Shown here piece by piece: positions 10,965 through 19,295 of a DNA stretch of 64,000 nt. Source of the stretch: Woeseia sp. (lineage in GTDB: Bacteria > Pseudomonadota > Gammaproteobacteria > Steroidobacterales > Woeseiaceae); contig JAJFKW010000001.1 in assembly GCA_021773015.1 (NCBI GenBank), positions 1,409,305 through 1,473,304 of the forward strand. Direction: 5' to 3'. Under the pieces are notes generated by a model, which worked only from the letters and a program-made list of their open reading frames with translations, made no database searches and had not been told where the DNA came from. The translations under genes and the position numbers were made by a program. Numbering within the stretch: the stretch's first letter is position 1; the number at the start of each line of letters is the position of its first letter.

Positions 10965-11548
10965 CGAGCAACTTCGGCACCGCGCACAGACTTGATGAAT
11001 TCGCGCATATCTCTGAGCCGCTGCACCGGATCGCTGGTCTCCAAACAGCGCTGTTTTTCAGCCACCGTTATCGGCAGAATTTCCGCGTAGCGGTAGGCTA
11101 CCCAGCCCGCATCGTCATAATTCTTATCAAGCACGTCGTATAGTTTTCCCAAATCGTCGAGTACGCCTGCAAGAATCTTGGCAAGCGGCTTGAAGTCATC
11201 TGGTAGTGGGCAAAGTTCTTCTGGCTCCAGTATTTCGACCTCACCGACATTCAAGCCGTCGGCTTGTGTAGTGCTGTTTAGCAGCCGAAATCTCTGTTCA
11301 CCGATAGCCATGATGCCCAATAAGCCGTCGCTGCCTTGATACCAATCCGCGATTCGGGCAAGTGTGCCGATTTTGACGGTTGTCGCAACGCCTGTTTCGG
11401 CACCGCTTTCGATTAGCAACACACCGAACGGCGAATCGTCTTTCAGACATCGACTGATCATGTCGAGATAGCGTGGCTCGAAAATTCTAAGCGGCAATGG
11501 CCCACCAGGAAACAAAACAGTGCCTAGCGGAAAAAGTGCGATCTTCAC
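10961..11548 (-). CDS. LON peptidase substrate-binding domain protein
   Basis: A 195-residue protein made only of the N-terminal LON domain, without ATPase or protease parts. It starts '[28 protein letters not shown]', the hallmark of this stand-alone family, and ends in a helical region. Such proteins are widespread in proteobacteria; their role is not established, with suggestions of peptide binding or adaptor function. Convergent with hemL with a 4-base overlap, and 89 bp downstream of mpl on the same strand. Confidence 0.85.
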   Translation of the reverse strand: MKIALFPLGTVLFPGGPLPLRIFEPRYLDMISRCLKDDSPFGVLLIESGAETGVATTVKIGTLARIADWYQGSDGLLGIMAIGEQRFRLLNSTTQADGLNVGEVEILEPEELCPLPDDFKPLAKILAGVLDDLGKLYDVLDKNYDDAGWVAYRYAEILPITVAEKQRCLETSDPVQRLRDMREFIKSVRGAEVAR

Positions 11549-11637
11549 GAGCGTATTACAAAGACAATAAGCGTGGAAAAGTGCCTCATCGACAGTATTC
11601 GCTCAATGGATAGCAGGCTCAAATTCAATTTGTTCAC

Positions 11638-13008
11638 CTAAACATTTTTGCGTTCTTGCAAACACGCCGTCAATTTTTGTCTAGCACCACCAAAGCCACC
11701 ATTACTCATAAACACAAGTTGATCGCCAGCTAACAACTTTCCATTAAGGCTTGCAACCAAGTCGTCATAACTGCTGTGAAATAATGCGCGCCTGCCCAGC
11801 GCAGACAATGCCGCGTCTAGTGGTTCGCTATATTCGCTAGGCCGATATACCTCAATTAAATCTGCGCCTTGCAGCGCATCCGCCAGCACGGCATTGTGCA
11901 CCCCGAGCTTCATTGTATTTGATCGAAGCTCTAACGCGACGACCAGACGTTGTCCTGGGTAGCGTTTTTTTACACCGATAATTGTGCGGCGAATGGCGGT
12001 CGGATGGTGAGCGAAGTCATCGTATATCGCAATATCCGCAACGGTAGCCGTTCGCTCAAGCCTGCGTTTCACTCCCTCGAACTTGGACATAGCTTCTGTT
12101 GCCTGGCTCAAGGATACGCCTGCAGAACGAGATGCAGCGATGGCGGCCACGGCGTTTTCCAAATTATAGTCACCTAGCAAGTTCCAAATGCAATGCGCAC
12201 TTTCGTTGCTGGGGTCACGAACAGCAAATCGGCGCTCCGCAGAATCGGTAAACTTGGCGAACCACTGAGCCGTGTCACTGATTCCGAACGACTCCAATTT
12301 GCTCCAGAAACCTTGGTCAATGACCGCAGTAAGATTTTCGTCGTCCACCTTTGAGAGAACTCTGCCTTTTCCCGGAACCGTCCGCAGTAATTGATGAAAC
12401 TGCCACTTAATCGCATCCAAGTCGTCGAATATATCCGCATGATCGAATTCTAGATTGTTCATAACCAGCGTCTGCGGCAAATAGTGGACGAACTTGGAGC
12501 GCTTATCGAAAAACGCCGTATCGTACTCATCGGCCTCGACGACGAAATACTCGGAGTCGCCAAACTGGGCGGATATGCCGAAATTTCCAGGTACGCCGCC
12601 AATTAGAAAACCCGGGGCTTTTCCCGAGTATTGTAAGATCCACGCAAGCATGCTGGCCGTAGTCGTTTTGCCATGTGTACCGGCGACTGCAAATACGTGC
12701 CGTCCACGCAATACATTTGCCGCAAGCCACTGCGGGCCGGAAGTATACGGAACCCCGCCATTCAAAACCGCCTCGATCAGCGGATTGCCACGACTTAATG
12801 CGTTTCCGATCACGACGAAATCAGGATTGAGCGAAAGTTGATCCGGGTCATAACCGTTTATCACTTCAATACCCAATCTGGCGAGTTGGCTACTCATCGG
12901 GGGATAGACGTTTTCATCGCTGCCGGTGACTTGGTGTCCCGCTGACTTCGCCAGCGCCGCGACGCCTCCCATAAAGGTGCCGCAAATTCCTAGAATGTGA
13001 ATATGCAT
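11638..13008 (-). CDS. mpl: UDP-N-acetylmuramate:murein tripeptide ligase
   Basis: A 456-residue Mur ligase that joins recycled L-Ala-gamma-D-Glu-meso-DAP to UDP-MurNAc, returning cell-wall peptide to new peptidoglycan. 'HILGICGTFMGGVAALA' opens the UDP-binding domain. 'VAGTHGKTTTASMLAWIL' is the ATP P-loop. 'VVEADEYDTAFFDKRSKF' is the Mpl-specific central motif, and 'IYDDFAHHPTAI' is the C-terminal linker motif. It differs from MurC in the 'EADEYD' block and in length. The ATG at 13008 opens directly on the fold. Confidence 0.94.
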   Translation of the reverse strand: MHIHILGICGTFMGGVAALAKSAGHQVTGSDENVYPPMSSQLARLGIEVINGYDPDQLSLNPDFVVIGNALSRGNPLIEAVLNGGVPYTSGPQWLAANVLRGRHVFAVAGTHGKTTTASMLAWILQYSGKAPGFLIGGVPGNFGISAQFGDSEYFVVEADEYDTAFFDKRSKFVHYLPQTLVMNNLEFDHADIFDDLDAIKWQFHQLLRTVPGKGRVLSKVDDENLTAVIDQGFWSKLESFGISDTAQWFAKFTDSAERRFAVRDPSNESAHCIWNLLGDYNLENAVAAIAASRSAGVSLSQATEAMSKFEGVKRRLERTATVADIAIYDDFAHHPTAIRRTIIGVKKRYPGQRLVVALELRSNTMKLGVHNAVLADALQGADLIEVYRPSEYSEPLDAALSALGRRALFHSSYDDLVASLNGKLLAGDQLVFMSNGGFGGARQKLTACLQERKNV

Positions 13009-13049
13009 GGCGTTATAGCGTTAGCGTTTCGGTATCCAATTCGACATGT

Positions 13050-13586
13050 TTAGGGCGTAACAATCAAGACTCGATACAGTGTAATGTCGACAACAAAATT
13101 TGCCGCCGCGATACAAATACCAATCATTCGGCTTGACTGAATTGTTCGCGAGATAATATGGCCATCGACTCCAATTGACCAGAAAACGACTAAAATGATA
13201 GCGCTGACGGCAGCGTCTTGACCGGCAATCAGCTTAACAATCAAAAATGCAAAAATCTGTACTGCCGTCAGGATCAGTCCCGCGCCAGCCAGTGCGGTCA
13301 GCGTTTGTAATAATCGAGAAGCACGCTTCGCTAAAAAAATGACGGCAATGTAAAAGGCAATGCCGGAAAGTTGAAACAACATCAGACTGTCAAGATTTAC
13401 GCGATTGTTCACGGAAACAATAATCATCGAAACCATATCAACAGCAATTGCGCTAATTAGAACGGTAAGGAAAAGCGTGCGCGAACGCGATACCTGTTCC
13501 GGCCCCGCTTGCATTAGAGCTAAGTCAACGAATGTTTTGAGAAGGGAGCGCAGAGTTCTGTCACAATATACGGCATGAAAAAACAA
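13050..13586 (-). CDS. Small integral membrane protein of unknown function
   Basis: About 178 residues with four hydrophobic segments (roughly residues 37-58, 68-86, 93-118 and 121-140) and a further weakly hydrophobic C-terminal stretch. After a short N terminus it reads 'LLKTFVDLALMQAGPEQ', resembling a gammaproteobacterial hypothetical membrane family that begins with an amphipathic helix and 'GP' motif. No catalytic residues are evident. The start is uncertain: the TTG at 13586 has no good ribosome site and no better start lies nearby. It is 41 bp upstream of mpl on the same strand, so it may share its transcript. Confidence 0.6.
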   Translation of the reverse strand: MFFHAVYCDRTLRSLLKTFVDLALMQAGPEQVSRSRTLFLTVLISAIAVDMVSMIIVSVNNRVNLDSLMLFQLSGIAFYIAVIFLAKRASRLLQTLTALAGAGLILTAVQIFAFLIVKLIAGQDAAVSAIILVVFWSIGVDGHIISRTIQSSRMIGICIAAANFVVDITLYRVLIVTP

Positions 13587-13639
13587 TCATCGCATGTTAC
13601 ATCACATCAGACGAGTTCCCTTGATTCTGGCGACCGTAA

Positions 13640-14725
13640 ATGACGCTACCAACCTGCATCAACCTTAGCGACACGGATATATTGGCGGGTATCGCAAATA
13701 GCCACCGGCTCGCCGTCGATACGGAATTCATGCGTGAGCGCACTTTTGTATCGCAGCTTTGCCTGGTGCAAATTGCTACCGGTAACGAAGTTTTTTGCCT
13801 GGACCCGCTAACGGATGGCATTGATCCAAATAATCACCAAGCATGGTCAAACTTACTGCAAAATTCCTGGGTTTTGCACTCCGGGCGTCAAGACATTGAA
13901 GTCGTTTTCCAAACAACGGGCTCCATGCCTGCTGCCGTGCTCGACACGCAGATTGCCGCAGGATTGCTGGGCATGTCACCACAGCTCGGATACGCGAATC
14001 TGGTTAGCGAATTGTTCGATGTACAGCTCGCGAAATCTCACACGCGTGCAGACTGGTCGAAAAGACCTTTAACAGAGGGACTGCTGCAATACGCTTCTGA
14101 GGATGTCGAGTACCTGCTCCCCGCCTATGACGAATTGCGTGCACGATTGGAAAAGCTGGGTCGGTGGGAGTGGGCGGAAAAAGACTCAACTGACTTACTC
14201 AATTTATCCTTATATGAAATTGATCCGATGTCAGCGATCAACCGGCTCAAGGGCGCCCGAAATCTACGTGGGGCATCGCGCAACGTCGCTACTCGCTTGG
14301 CCGCATGGCGTGAGCGCGAAGCTCAACGCCACAATCGGCCTCGACAATGGATCGTCAGAGATGGCGTGCTAATTGACATTGCACAACAACAGCCAAGCAC
14401 CGAACAGCAACTAATCGATATACCAGATATTTCGGAGCGCATGGTAAAGCGCTCCAGTGATGCATTGCTGCAGGCCATTCAAGAGGGTAAAAACACGATC
14501 GATGATTATCAACCGCCATTACGACCCTCTGAGGCGCAAAAGGCGCTGCTGAAGCAGTTGCAACTGCACGTGACGAAGGTTGCCAGCGAATTAAACATCG
14601 CCAGCGAGCTGCTCGCGCCCAAACGAGAGCTCTCTGCTGCGGTTATCGAAGGCAACACCGACGGCCGCGTATTTACCGGTTGGCGAGCGGCCCTCGCAGG
14701 CGATGATTTGCGCTCGATGCTTTAA
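13640..14725 (+). CDS. rnd: Ribonuclease D
   Basis: A 361-residue 3'-5' exoribonuclease for tRNA 3'-end maturation. The DEDDy catalytic set is visible: Asp and Glu in 'DTEFMRE', Asp in 'HSGRQDIEVV', and Tyr and Asp in 'YASEDVEYL'. A first HRDC domain follows at about residues 205-285, with a second helical HRDC-like region to the end. The length matches E. coli Rnd. It is divergent from the membrane-protein gene upstream and convergent with adk. Confidence 0.93.
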   Translation: MTLPTCINLSDTDILAGIANSHRLAVDTEFMRERTFVSQLCLVQIATGNEVFCLDPLTDGIDPNNHQAWSNLLQNSWVLHSGRQDIEVVFQTTGSMPAAVLDTQIAAGLLGMSPQLGYANLVSELFDVQLAKSHTRADWSKRPLTEGLLQYASEDVEYLLPAYDELRARLEKLGRWEWAEKDSTDLLNLSLYEIDPMSAINRLKGARNLRGASRNVATRLAAWREREAQRHNRPRQWIVRDGVLIDIAQQQPSTEQQLIDIPDISERMVKRSSDALLQAIQEGKNTIDDYQPPLRPSEAQKALLKQLQLHVTKVASELNIASELLAPKRELSAAVIEGNTDGRVFTGWRAALAGDDLRSML

Positions 14726-14728
14726 ACA

Positions 14729-14751
14729 TCCGCCGCAGAATTGACGGCGGA
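14729..14751 (+). terminator. Hairpin between convergent rnd and adk
   Basis: TCCGCCG / CGGCGGA form a 7-bp stem with a 9-base loop immediately after the rnd stop. It is not followed by a strong T tract, so a role as shared terminator is only likely. Confidence 0.4.
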
Positions 14752-14773
14752 AATACATATCCAAAAAAAGCGG

Positions 14774-15415
14774 CTACGCCAGCGCTTTCGTGAATCGCTC
14801 GTAAACCTCATCGATTGTTCCTACTGCGTCAATCGTTTTGAGCTTACTTCTGGCACGGTAGTAGTCGATTAACGGCTCGGTCTGGCCACGATAGACCTCC
14901 AATCGGCTGCTAATCGTTTCTTCGTTGTCATCCTGACGTTGAATGAGGGTGCCCCCAGCATTCGTGCAAGCATCCAACTCCTCTTGCGTGGAGTAGTAGA
15001 TATTAAGTAGTTGGCCCGTTAGCGAGCAAGTTCGCCGTCCGGTCAACCGCTTTGTCAACACCTCAAAGTCGACATCCATCAATATCGCAGCATTGAGCGG
15101 CGCGCCGAGTTGATCCAGAAGATCTTCAAGGTCGAGGGCTTGCTTTTCGGTGCGCGGAAATCCATCCAATATGAATCCGTCGGCCGCGTCCGGCTTCGAT
15201 AGGCGCTCACTGATGATGCCGAGCATAATGTCGTCGGAGACCAATTGTCCGGCATCCATAATTTCTTTTGCTTGCTCGCCGAATCGCGTACCGGCAGCAA
15301 CCGCTTCGCGCAACATATCGCCGGTCGATATTTGCGGTAAGTTTCTTTCCGCCATTAATTTTTTCGCCTGCGTTCCTTTTCCTGAACCGGGCGCACCAAG
15401 CAATACTATTCGCAT
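14774..15415 (-). CDS. adk: Adenylate kinase
   Basis: A 213-residue kinase that interconverts 2 ADP and ATP + AMP. The P-loop is 'GAPGSGKGTQ' and 'DGFPRT' is the AMP-site motif. The LID region (about 125-160) carries Cys130 and Cys150, but Thr133 and Ala153 stand where zinc-binding forms have their other two cysteines. The usual His/Ser/Asp/Thr network of Gram-negative enzymes is not seen either, so the LID is intermediate. The ATG at 15415 begins 'MRIVLLGAPG'. It is divergent from pfp. PPi-linked metabolism next door makes adenylate balancing a natural neighbour. Confidence 0.96.
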   Translation of the reverse strand: MRIVLLGAPGSGKGTQAKKLMAERNLPQISTGDMLREAVAAGTRFGEQAKEIMDAGQLVSDDIMLGIISERLSKPDAADGFILDGFPRTEKQALDLEDLLDQLGAPLNAAILMDVDFEVLTKRLTGRRTCSLTGQLLNIYYSTQEELDACTNAGGTLIQRQDDNEETISSRLEVYRGQTEPLIDYYRARSKLKTIDAVGTIDEVYERFTKALA

Positions 15416-15623
15416 TTGAAGTTCTCTATTTGAAATTCTCTATGAATGTTGTTGGCCGACTGATGTGCGTTCGGCACATCCCGCATTTCCACAAGCCTGC
15501 GGGGCGGTTACGCTACCGGCATCGCCGGACCAGGTCAATTGGCAATGCGATCGAGGTATGATCCTGGCCAAAGATTCAGCTATGCTTCGCCCACTTTTGG
15601 AAGACCAACCAGGTACCCTTAAC

Positions 15624-16886
15624 ATGCCCAAAATGAACGCATTTTACGCCCAGTCTGGCGGCGTCACCGCCGTTATTAACGCGTCCGCAGCGGGGGTTAT
15701 CGAAACGGCACGCAAACACAAGAACCGAATTGCCAATGTTTACGCCGGCCGAAATGGAATAATTGGCGCCCTAACCGAAGACATGATCGACACCAACAAA
15801 GAATCTGCTGCAACCATAGCCGCGCTTATGCACACGCCCGGCGGCGCATTTGGCTCGGCACGCTATAAACTTAAAGGCATAGAAGAAAATCGCCGGGAAT
15901 ATGAGCGTCTGATTGAGGTATTTCGCGCCCACAACATCGGCTATTTTTTCTACAACGGCGGCAATGACTCGATGGACACCGCGCACAAAGTGTCGCTAAT
16001 TAGCAAAAAACTCGGATATCCGGTAACCGCCCTTGGCGTGCCAAAAACTGTCGATAATGACCTCCCAGTGACCGATAACTGTCCAGGATTTGGATCCGTG
16101 GCAAAGTACGTTGCGGTTTCGACCAAGGAGGCCGCGTTGGACGTGCTGTCAATGGCGAAAACATCTACAAAAGTATTCGTCCTCGAGGTCATGGGTCGGC
16201 ACGCGGGGTGGATTGCGGCGGCGGGCGGATTGGCGGGCCGCAAGAGCGCAGACGCCCCACACATCATTTTGTTTCCAGAAGTGCCGTTCAATAAGAAAGC
16301 CTTCCTGGCGCGGGTAAAGGAATGCGTAGAACGCTACGAATATTGCGTTATCGTTGTCAGCGAGGGGGCGCGCTACGAAAATGGAAAGTTTCTCGCTGAA
16401 GCCGGGACTCGCGACGCGTTTGGTCACGCCCAACTGGGTGGTGTTGCGCCGGTTGTCGCCAACATGGTTAGAGAAAAACTGGGTTACAAATACCATTACG
16501 CGGTCGCCGACTATTTACAGCGTTCCGCACGCCATATCGCATCGGCAACGGACGTTAAACAGGCCTACGCTGTTGGCCAGGCAGCCGTTAAAATGGCGTT
16601 GGCGGGAGAAACGTCGGTCATGCCGGTTATCAAACGGGTATCGGATTCGCCCTACCGATGGAAAATCGAAAAGGCACCGCTTTCTCGAATAGCCAACAAG
16701 GAAAAGATGCTGCCCCCCCGGTATATTTCAAGCGATGGCTTTGGCATCACTGAAGCTGCGCGGCGCTATCTACAACCGCTCATTCACGGAGAAGATTACC
16801 CCCCGTTTATCAAGGGGTTACCTAAATACGTCGAGCTGAAAGCGGTCGCTGTCAAGCGCAAGCTAAACACTGAATTTGTGGTATGA
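15624..16886 (+). CDS. pfp: Pyrophosphate-dependent 6-phosphofructokinase
   Basis: About 420 residues; reversible phosphorylation of fructose-6-phosphate using PPi instead of ATP. Two residues that separate PPi from ATP enzymes are visible: Asp115 in 'GGNDSMD' (ATP forms have Gly) and Lys141 in 'PKTVDNDL' (ATP forms have Gly). 'MGRHAGWIAAAGGLA' and 'VVSEGA' complete the sugar-phosphate site. The open frame extends to 15465, but the family starts at 'MPKMNAFYAQSGG', so ATG 15624 is chosen. It lies 284 bp before the proton-pumping pyrophosphatase on the same strand, a pairing reported in methanotrophs. Confidence 0.93.
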   Translation: MPKMNAFYAQSGGVTAVINASAAGVIETARKHKNRIANVYAGRNGIIGALTEDMIDTNKESAATIAALMHTPGGAFGSARYKLKGIEENRREYERLIEVFRAHNIGYFFYNGGNDSMDTAHKVSLISKKLGYPVTALGVPKTVDNDLPVTDNCPGFGSVAKYVAVSTKEAALDVLSMAKTSTKVFVLEVMGRHAGWIAAAGGLAGRKSADAPHIILFPEVPFNKKAFLARVKECVERYEYCVIVVSEGARYENGKFLAEAGTRDAFGHAQLGGVAPVVANMVREKLGYKYHYAVADYLQRSARHIASATDVKQAYAVGQAAVKMALAGETSVMPVIKRVSDSPYRWKIEKAPLSRIANKEKMLPPRYISSDGFGITEAARRYLQPLIHGEDYPPFIKGLPKYVELKAVAVKRKLNTEFVV

Positions 16887-17170
16887 TGCGCGGCCACCGC
16901 GTAGGGCGCTGCGAATGAAGCTCGGAGCATACTGTGGTGACCACCGCAAACAGGCGCTTTCGAAGAAAAATTAAAGCGCGGGAAAATGGGGAATATCCGG
17001 ATACCAATTAGGAAGTAGCGCCGTCTAGGTGCCGTGACATTGCGTGTTGTCGGCGTGCATAGCGCGTCGCCAATCCGCGAAGTTGGTAAGCCGAAAATTA
17101 CGACTAAGTTTAGATATTGGCCCGGGCTGCGATGCGCCGGGTTTGTTTATGAGGATCAGGAGAAAATCTG

Positions 17171-19210
17171 ATGGATAACGGTATGGCACTTTGGCTCGCC
17201 ATCGGCGCTGGTGCATTGGCAATTGTGTACGGTCTAATTTCCGTGCAGTGGATTTTGAAACAACCCGCAGGTAATGAGCGCATGCAAGAAATTGCGCGTG
17301 CAATTCAAGAAGGCGCAAGCGCCTACATGAATCGTCAATACTTTACGATTGGCGTTGTCGGCGTGGTTTTATTTATCGCACTATGGATCGCACTTGGCGG
17401 CTACCTCGCAGTGGGCTTTGCCATCGGTGCGATTTTCTCCGGTCTGGCAGGATACATCGGCATGTTCGTATCGGTTCGAGCAAACGTACGTACTGCTGAG
17501 GCTGCAACCAAAGGCGTAAATCCAGCGCTAAATATTGCCTTCCGCGGCGGCGCAATCACCGGCCTACTCGTTGTCGGCTTAGGCTTGCTTGGTGTTGCTG
17601 GCTACTTTTTGATCCTGAAGAAGATGGGCGCAACCGACGACGCTGCTATTCATGCTTTGGTTGGGTTGGCATTCGGCGGCTCGCTGATTTCTATATTCGC
17701 TCGGCTTGGTGGCGGTATTTTCACTAAAGGCGCTGATGTTGGTGCTGACCTCGTCGGCAAGGTTGAGGCGGGCATTCCGGAAGACGACCCGAGAAACCCT
17801 GGCGTTATTGCAGACAACGTCGGCGACAATGTCGGCGATTGCGCAGGTATGGCGGCCGACTTATTTGAGACATACGCAGTAACCATCATTGCGACCATGC
17901 TACTCGGTAGTCTGGTAGCGAACCAATTGGGTGTAGAAGCTATTTTGTATCCGTTGGTGCTAGGCGCTGTATCGATTGTTGCATCAATAATTGGTACATT
18001 CTTTGTGCGCACGTCGGACGGCGGTAAGGTCATGGGCGCGCTTTACAAAGGCATGATTGTCTCTGGCATTCTCGCGGGTGCAGCATTCTATTTCATTACA
18101 AAAGAAATGATGCCAGCCGCATACGCCTCTGGAATTTACTATTCAGCCCTCATTGGTCTCGGGTTAACTGCGGCCATGGTTGTCATCACCGAGTACTACA
18201 CTAGCACCGACTACAAGCCCGTAAAGACCATTGCTGAGGCATCTAAAACTGGCGACGCAACCAATATCATCGCCGGACTTGGTATCTCTATGAAGTCGAC
18301 CGCATTGCCCGTCATCGCGGTTTGCCTGAGTATTTGGGGTGCTTTTCAACTGGCGCCAGAGGGCTTGGCAATGGGCGGTCTCTACAATATCGCCATTGCT
18401 GCGACCGCCATGTTGTCGATGACCGGCGTTGTTGTCGCTCTGGACGCGTTTGGTCCGATCACAGACAACGCTGGCGGGATCGCCGAGATGTCTGAGCTAC
18501 CTTCGGAGGTACGAAAAATCACCGATCAACTCGATGCGGTCGGCAACACCACCAAAGCAGTCACCAAGGGTTACGCCATCGGCTCTGCCGGCCTGGCGGC
18601 GCTGGTGCTATTTGCTGACTACACTAATGCGTTGACCAACGAAGGGATAAGCGCCGCATTCGAGCTGTCAGATTACCGCGTCATTATTGGCCTATTCCTC
18701 GGCGGTCTTATTCCATTCCTATTCGGCGCAATGGCGATGGAAGCTGTCGGTCGCGCAGCCGGCGCTGTCGTCACTGAAGTACGCCGTCAATTCAAGGAAA
18801 TACCGGGCATTATGGAAGGCACCGGCAAACCGGACTATAGCCGCGCTGTCGACTTGCTGACAAAAGCAGCGATTAAGGAAATGATTATTCCTTCAATTCT
18901 ACCAATCGCTGCACCACTGTTGATCGGCTTTCTACTCGGACCGGAAGCGCTAGGCGGCCTGCTTCTCGGCACCATCGTAACCGGACTGTTTGTAGCCATT
19001 TCGATGACCACGGGTGGCGGCGCATGGGATAATGCCAAGAAATATATTGAAGACGGCAACTGTGGTGGCAAGGGATCTGATGCGCATCGTGCAGCAGTAA
19101 CCGGCGACACTGTTGGCGACCCTTACAAAGACACAGCAGGACCGGCGATTAACCCACTCATTAAGATAATCAATATTGTTGCGCTGTTAATGGTGCCATT
19201 GTTGGGATAG
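17171..19210 (+). CDS. hppA: K+-independent H+-pumping inorganic pyrophosphatase
   Basis: A 679-residue membrane protein with about 16 hydrophobic segments. It couples PPi hydrolysis to proton export and can run in reverse to make PPi. The substrate motif '[22 protein letters not shown]' and the acidic '[19 protein letters not shown]' are intact, as is the C-terminal '[21 protein letters not shown]'. Lys462 in 'GNTTKA' is the residue that marks potassium-independent forms, which have Lys where K+-dependent ones have Ala. An AGGAG site precedes the ATG. Following pfp, it can use or supply the PPi that the kinase exchanges. Confidence 0.96.
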   Translation: MDNGMALWLAIGAGALAIVYGLISVQWILKQPAGNERMQEIARAIQEGASAYMNRQYFTIGVVGVVLFIALWIALGGYLAVGFAIGAIFSGLAGYIGMFVSVRANVRTAEAATKGVNPALNIAFRGGAITGLLVVGLGLLGVAGYFLILKKMGATDDAAIHALVGLAFGGSLISIFARLGGGIFTKGADVGADLVGKVEAGIPEDDPRNPGVIADNVGDNVGDCAGMAADLFETYAVTIIATMLLGSLVANQLGVEAILYPLVLGAVSIVASIIGTFFVRTSDGGKVMGALYKGMIVSGILAGAAFYFITKEMMPAAYASGIYYSALIGLGLTAAMVVITEYYTSTDYKPVKTIAEASKTGDATNIIAGLGISMKSTALPVIAVCLSIWGAFQLAPEGLAMGGLYNIAIAATAMLSMTGVVVALDAFGPITDNAGGIAEMSELPSEVRKITDQLDAVGNTTKAVTKGYAIGSAGLAALVLFADYTNALTNEGISAAFELSDYRVIIGLFLGGLIPFLFGAMAMEAVGRAAGAVVTEVRRQFKEIPGIMEGTGKPDYSRAVDLLTKAAIKEMIIPSILPIAAPLLIGFLLGPEALGGLLLGTIVTGLFVAISMTTGGGAWDNAKKYIEDGNCGGKGSDAHRAAVTGDTVGDPYKDTAGPAINPLIKIINIVALLMVPLLG

Positions 19211-19241
19211 TCACAAACTGCTCGATTGCGAACGCTGCAAC

Positions 19242-19272
19242 AAAAAACGCCGAGCACTGCTCGGCGTTTTTT
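19242..19272. terminator. Bidirectional intrinsic terminator
   Basis: CGCCGAGC / GCTCGGCG form a perfect 8-bp stem with a 3-base loop, flanked by a run of A on the left and a run of T on the right. It lies between hppA and the convergent GGDEF/EAL gene and should end transcripts from both sides. Confidence 0.9.
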
Positions 19273-19295
19273 TGCATTCGCAACAAGGCAACAAA

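Noticed and set aside
15465-15623. N-terminal extension of pfp
   Set aside because: The open frame is longer, but the 53 extra residues have no family match, and ATG 15624 gives the standard length and start.
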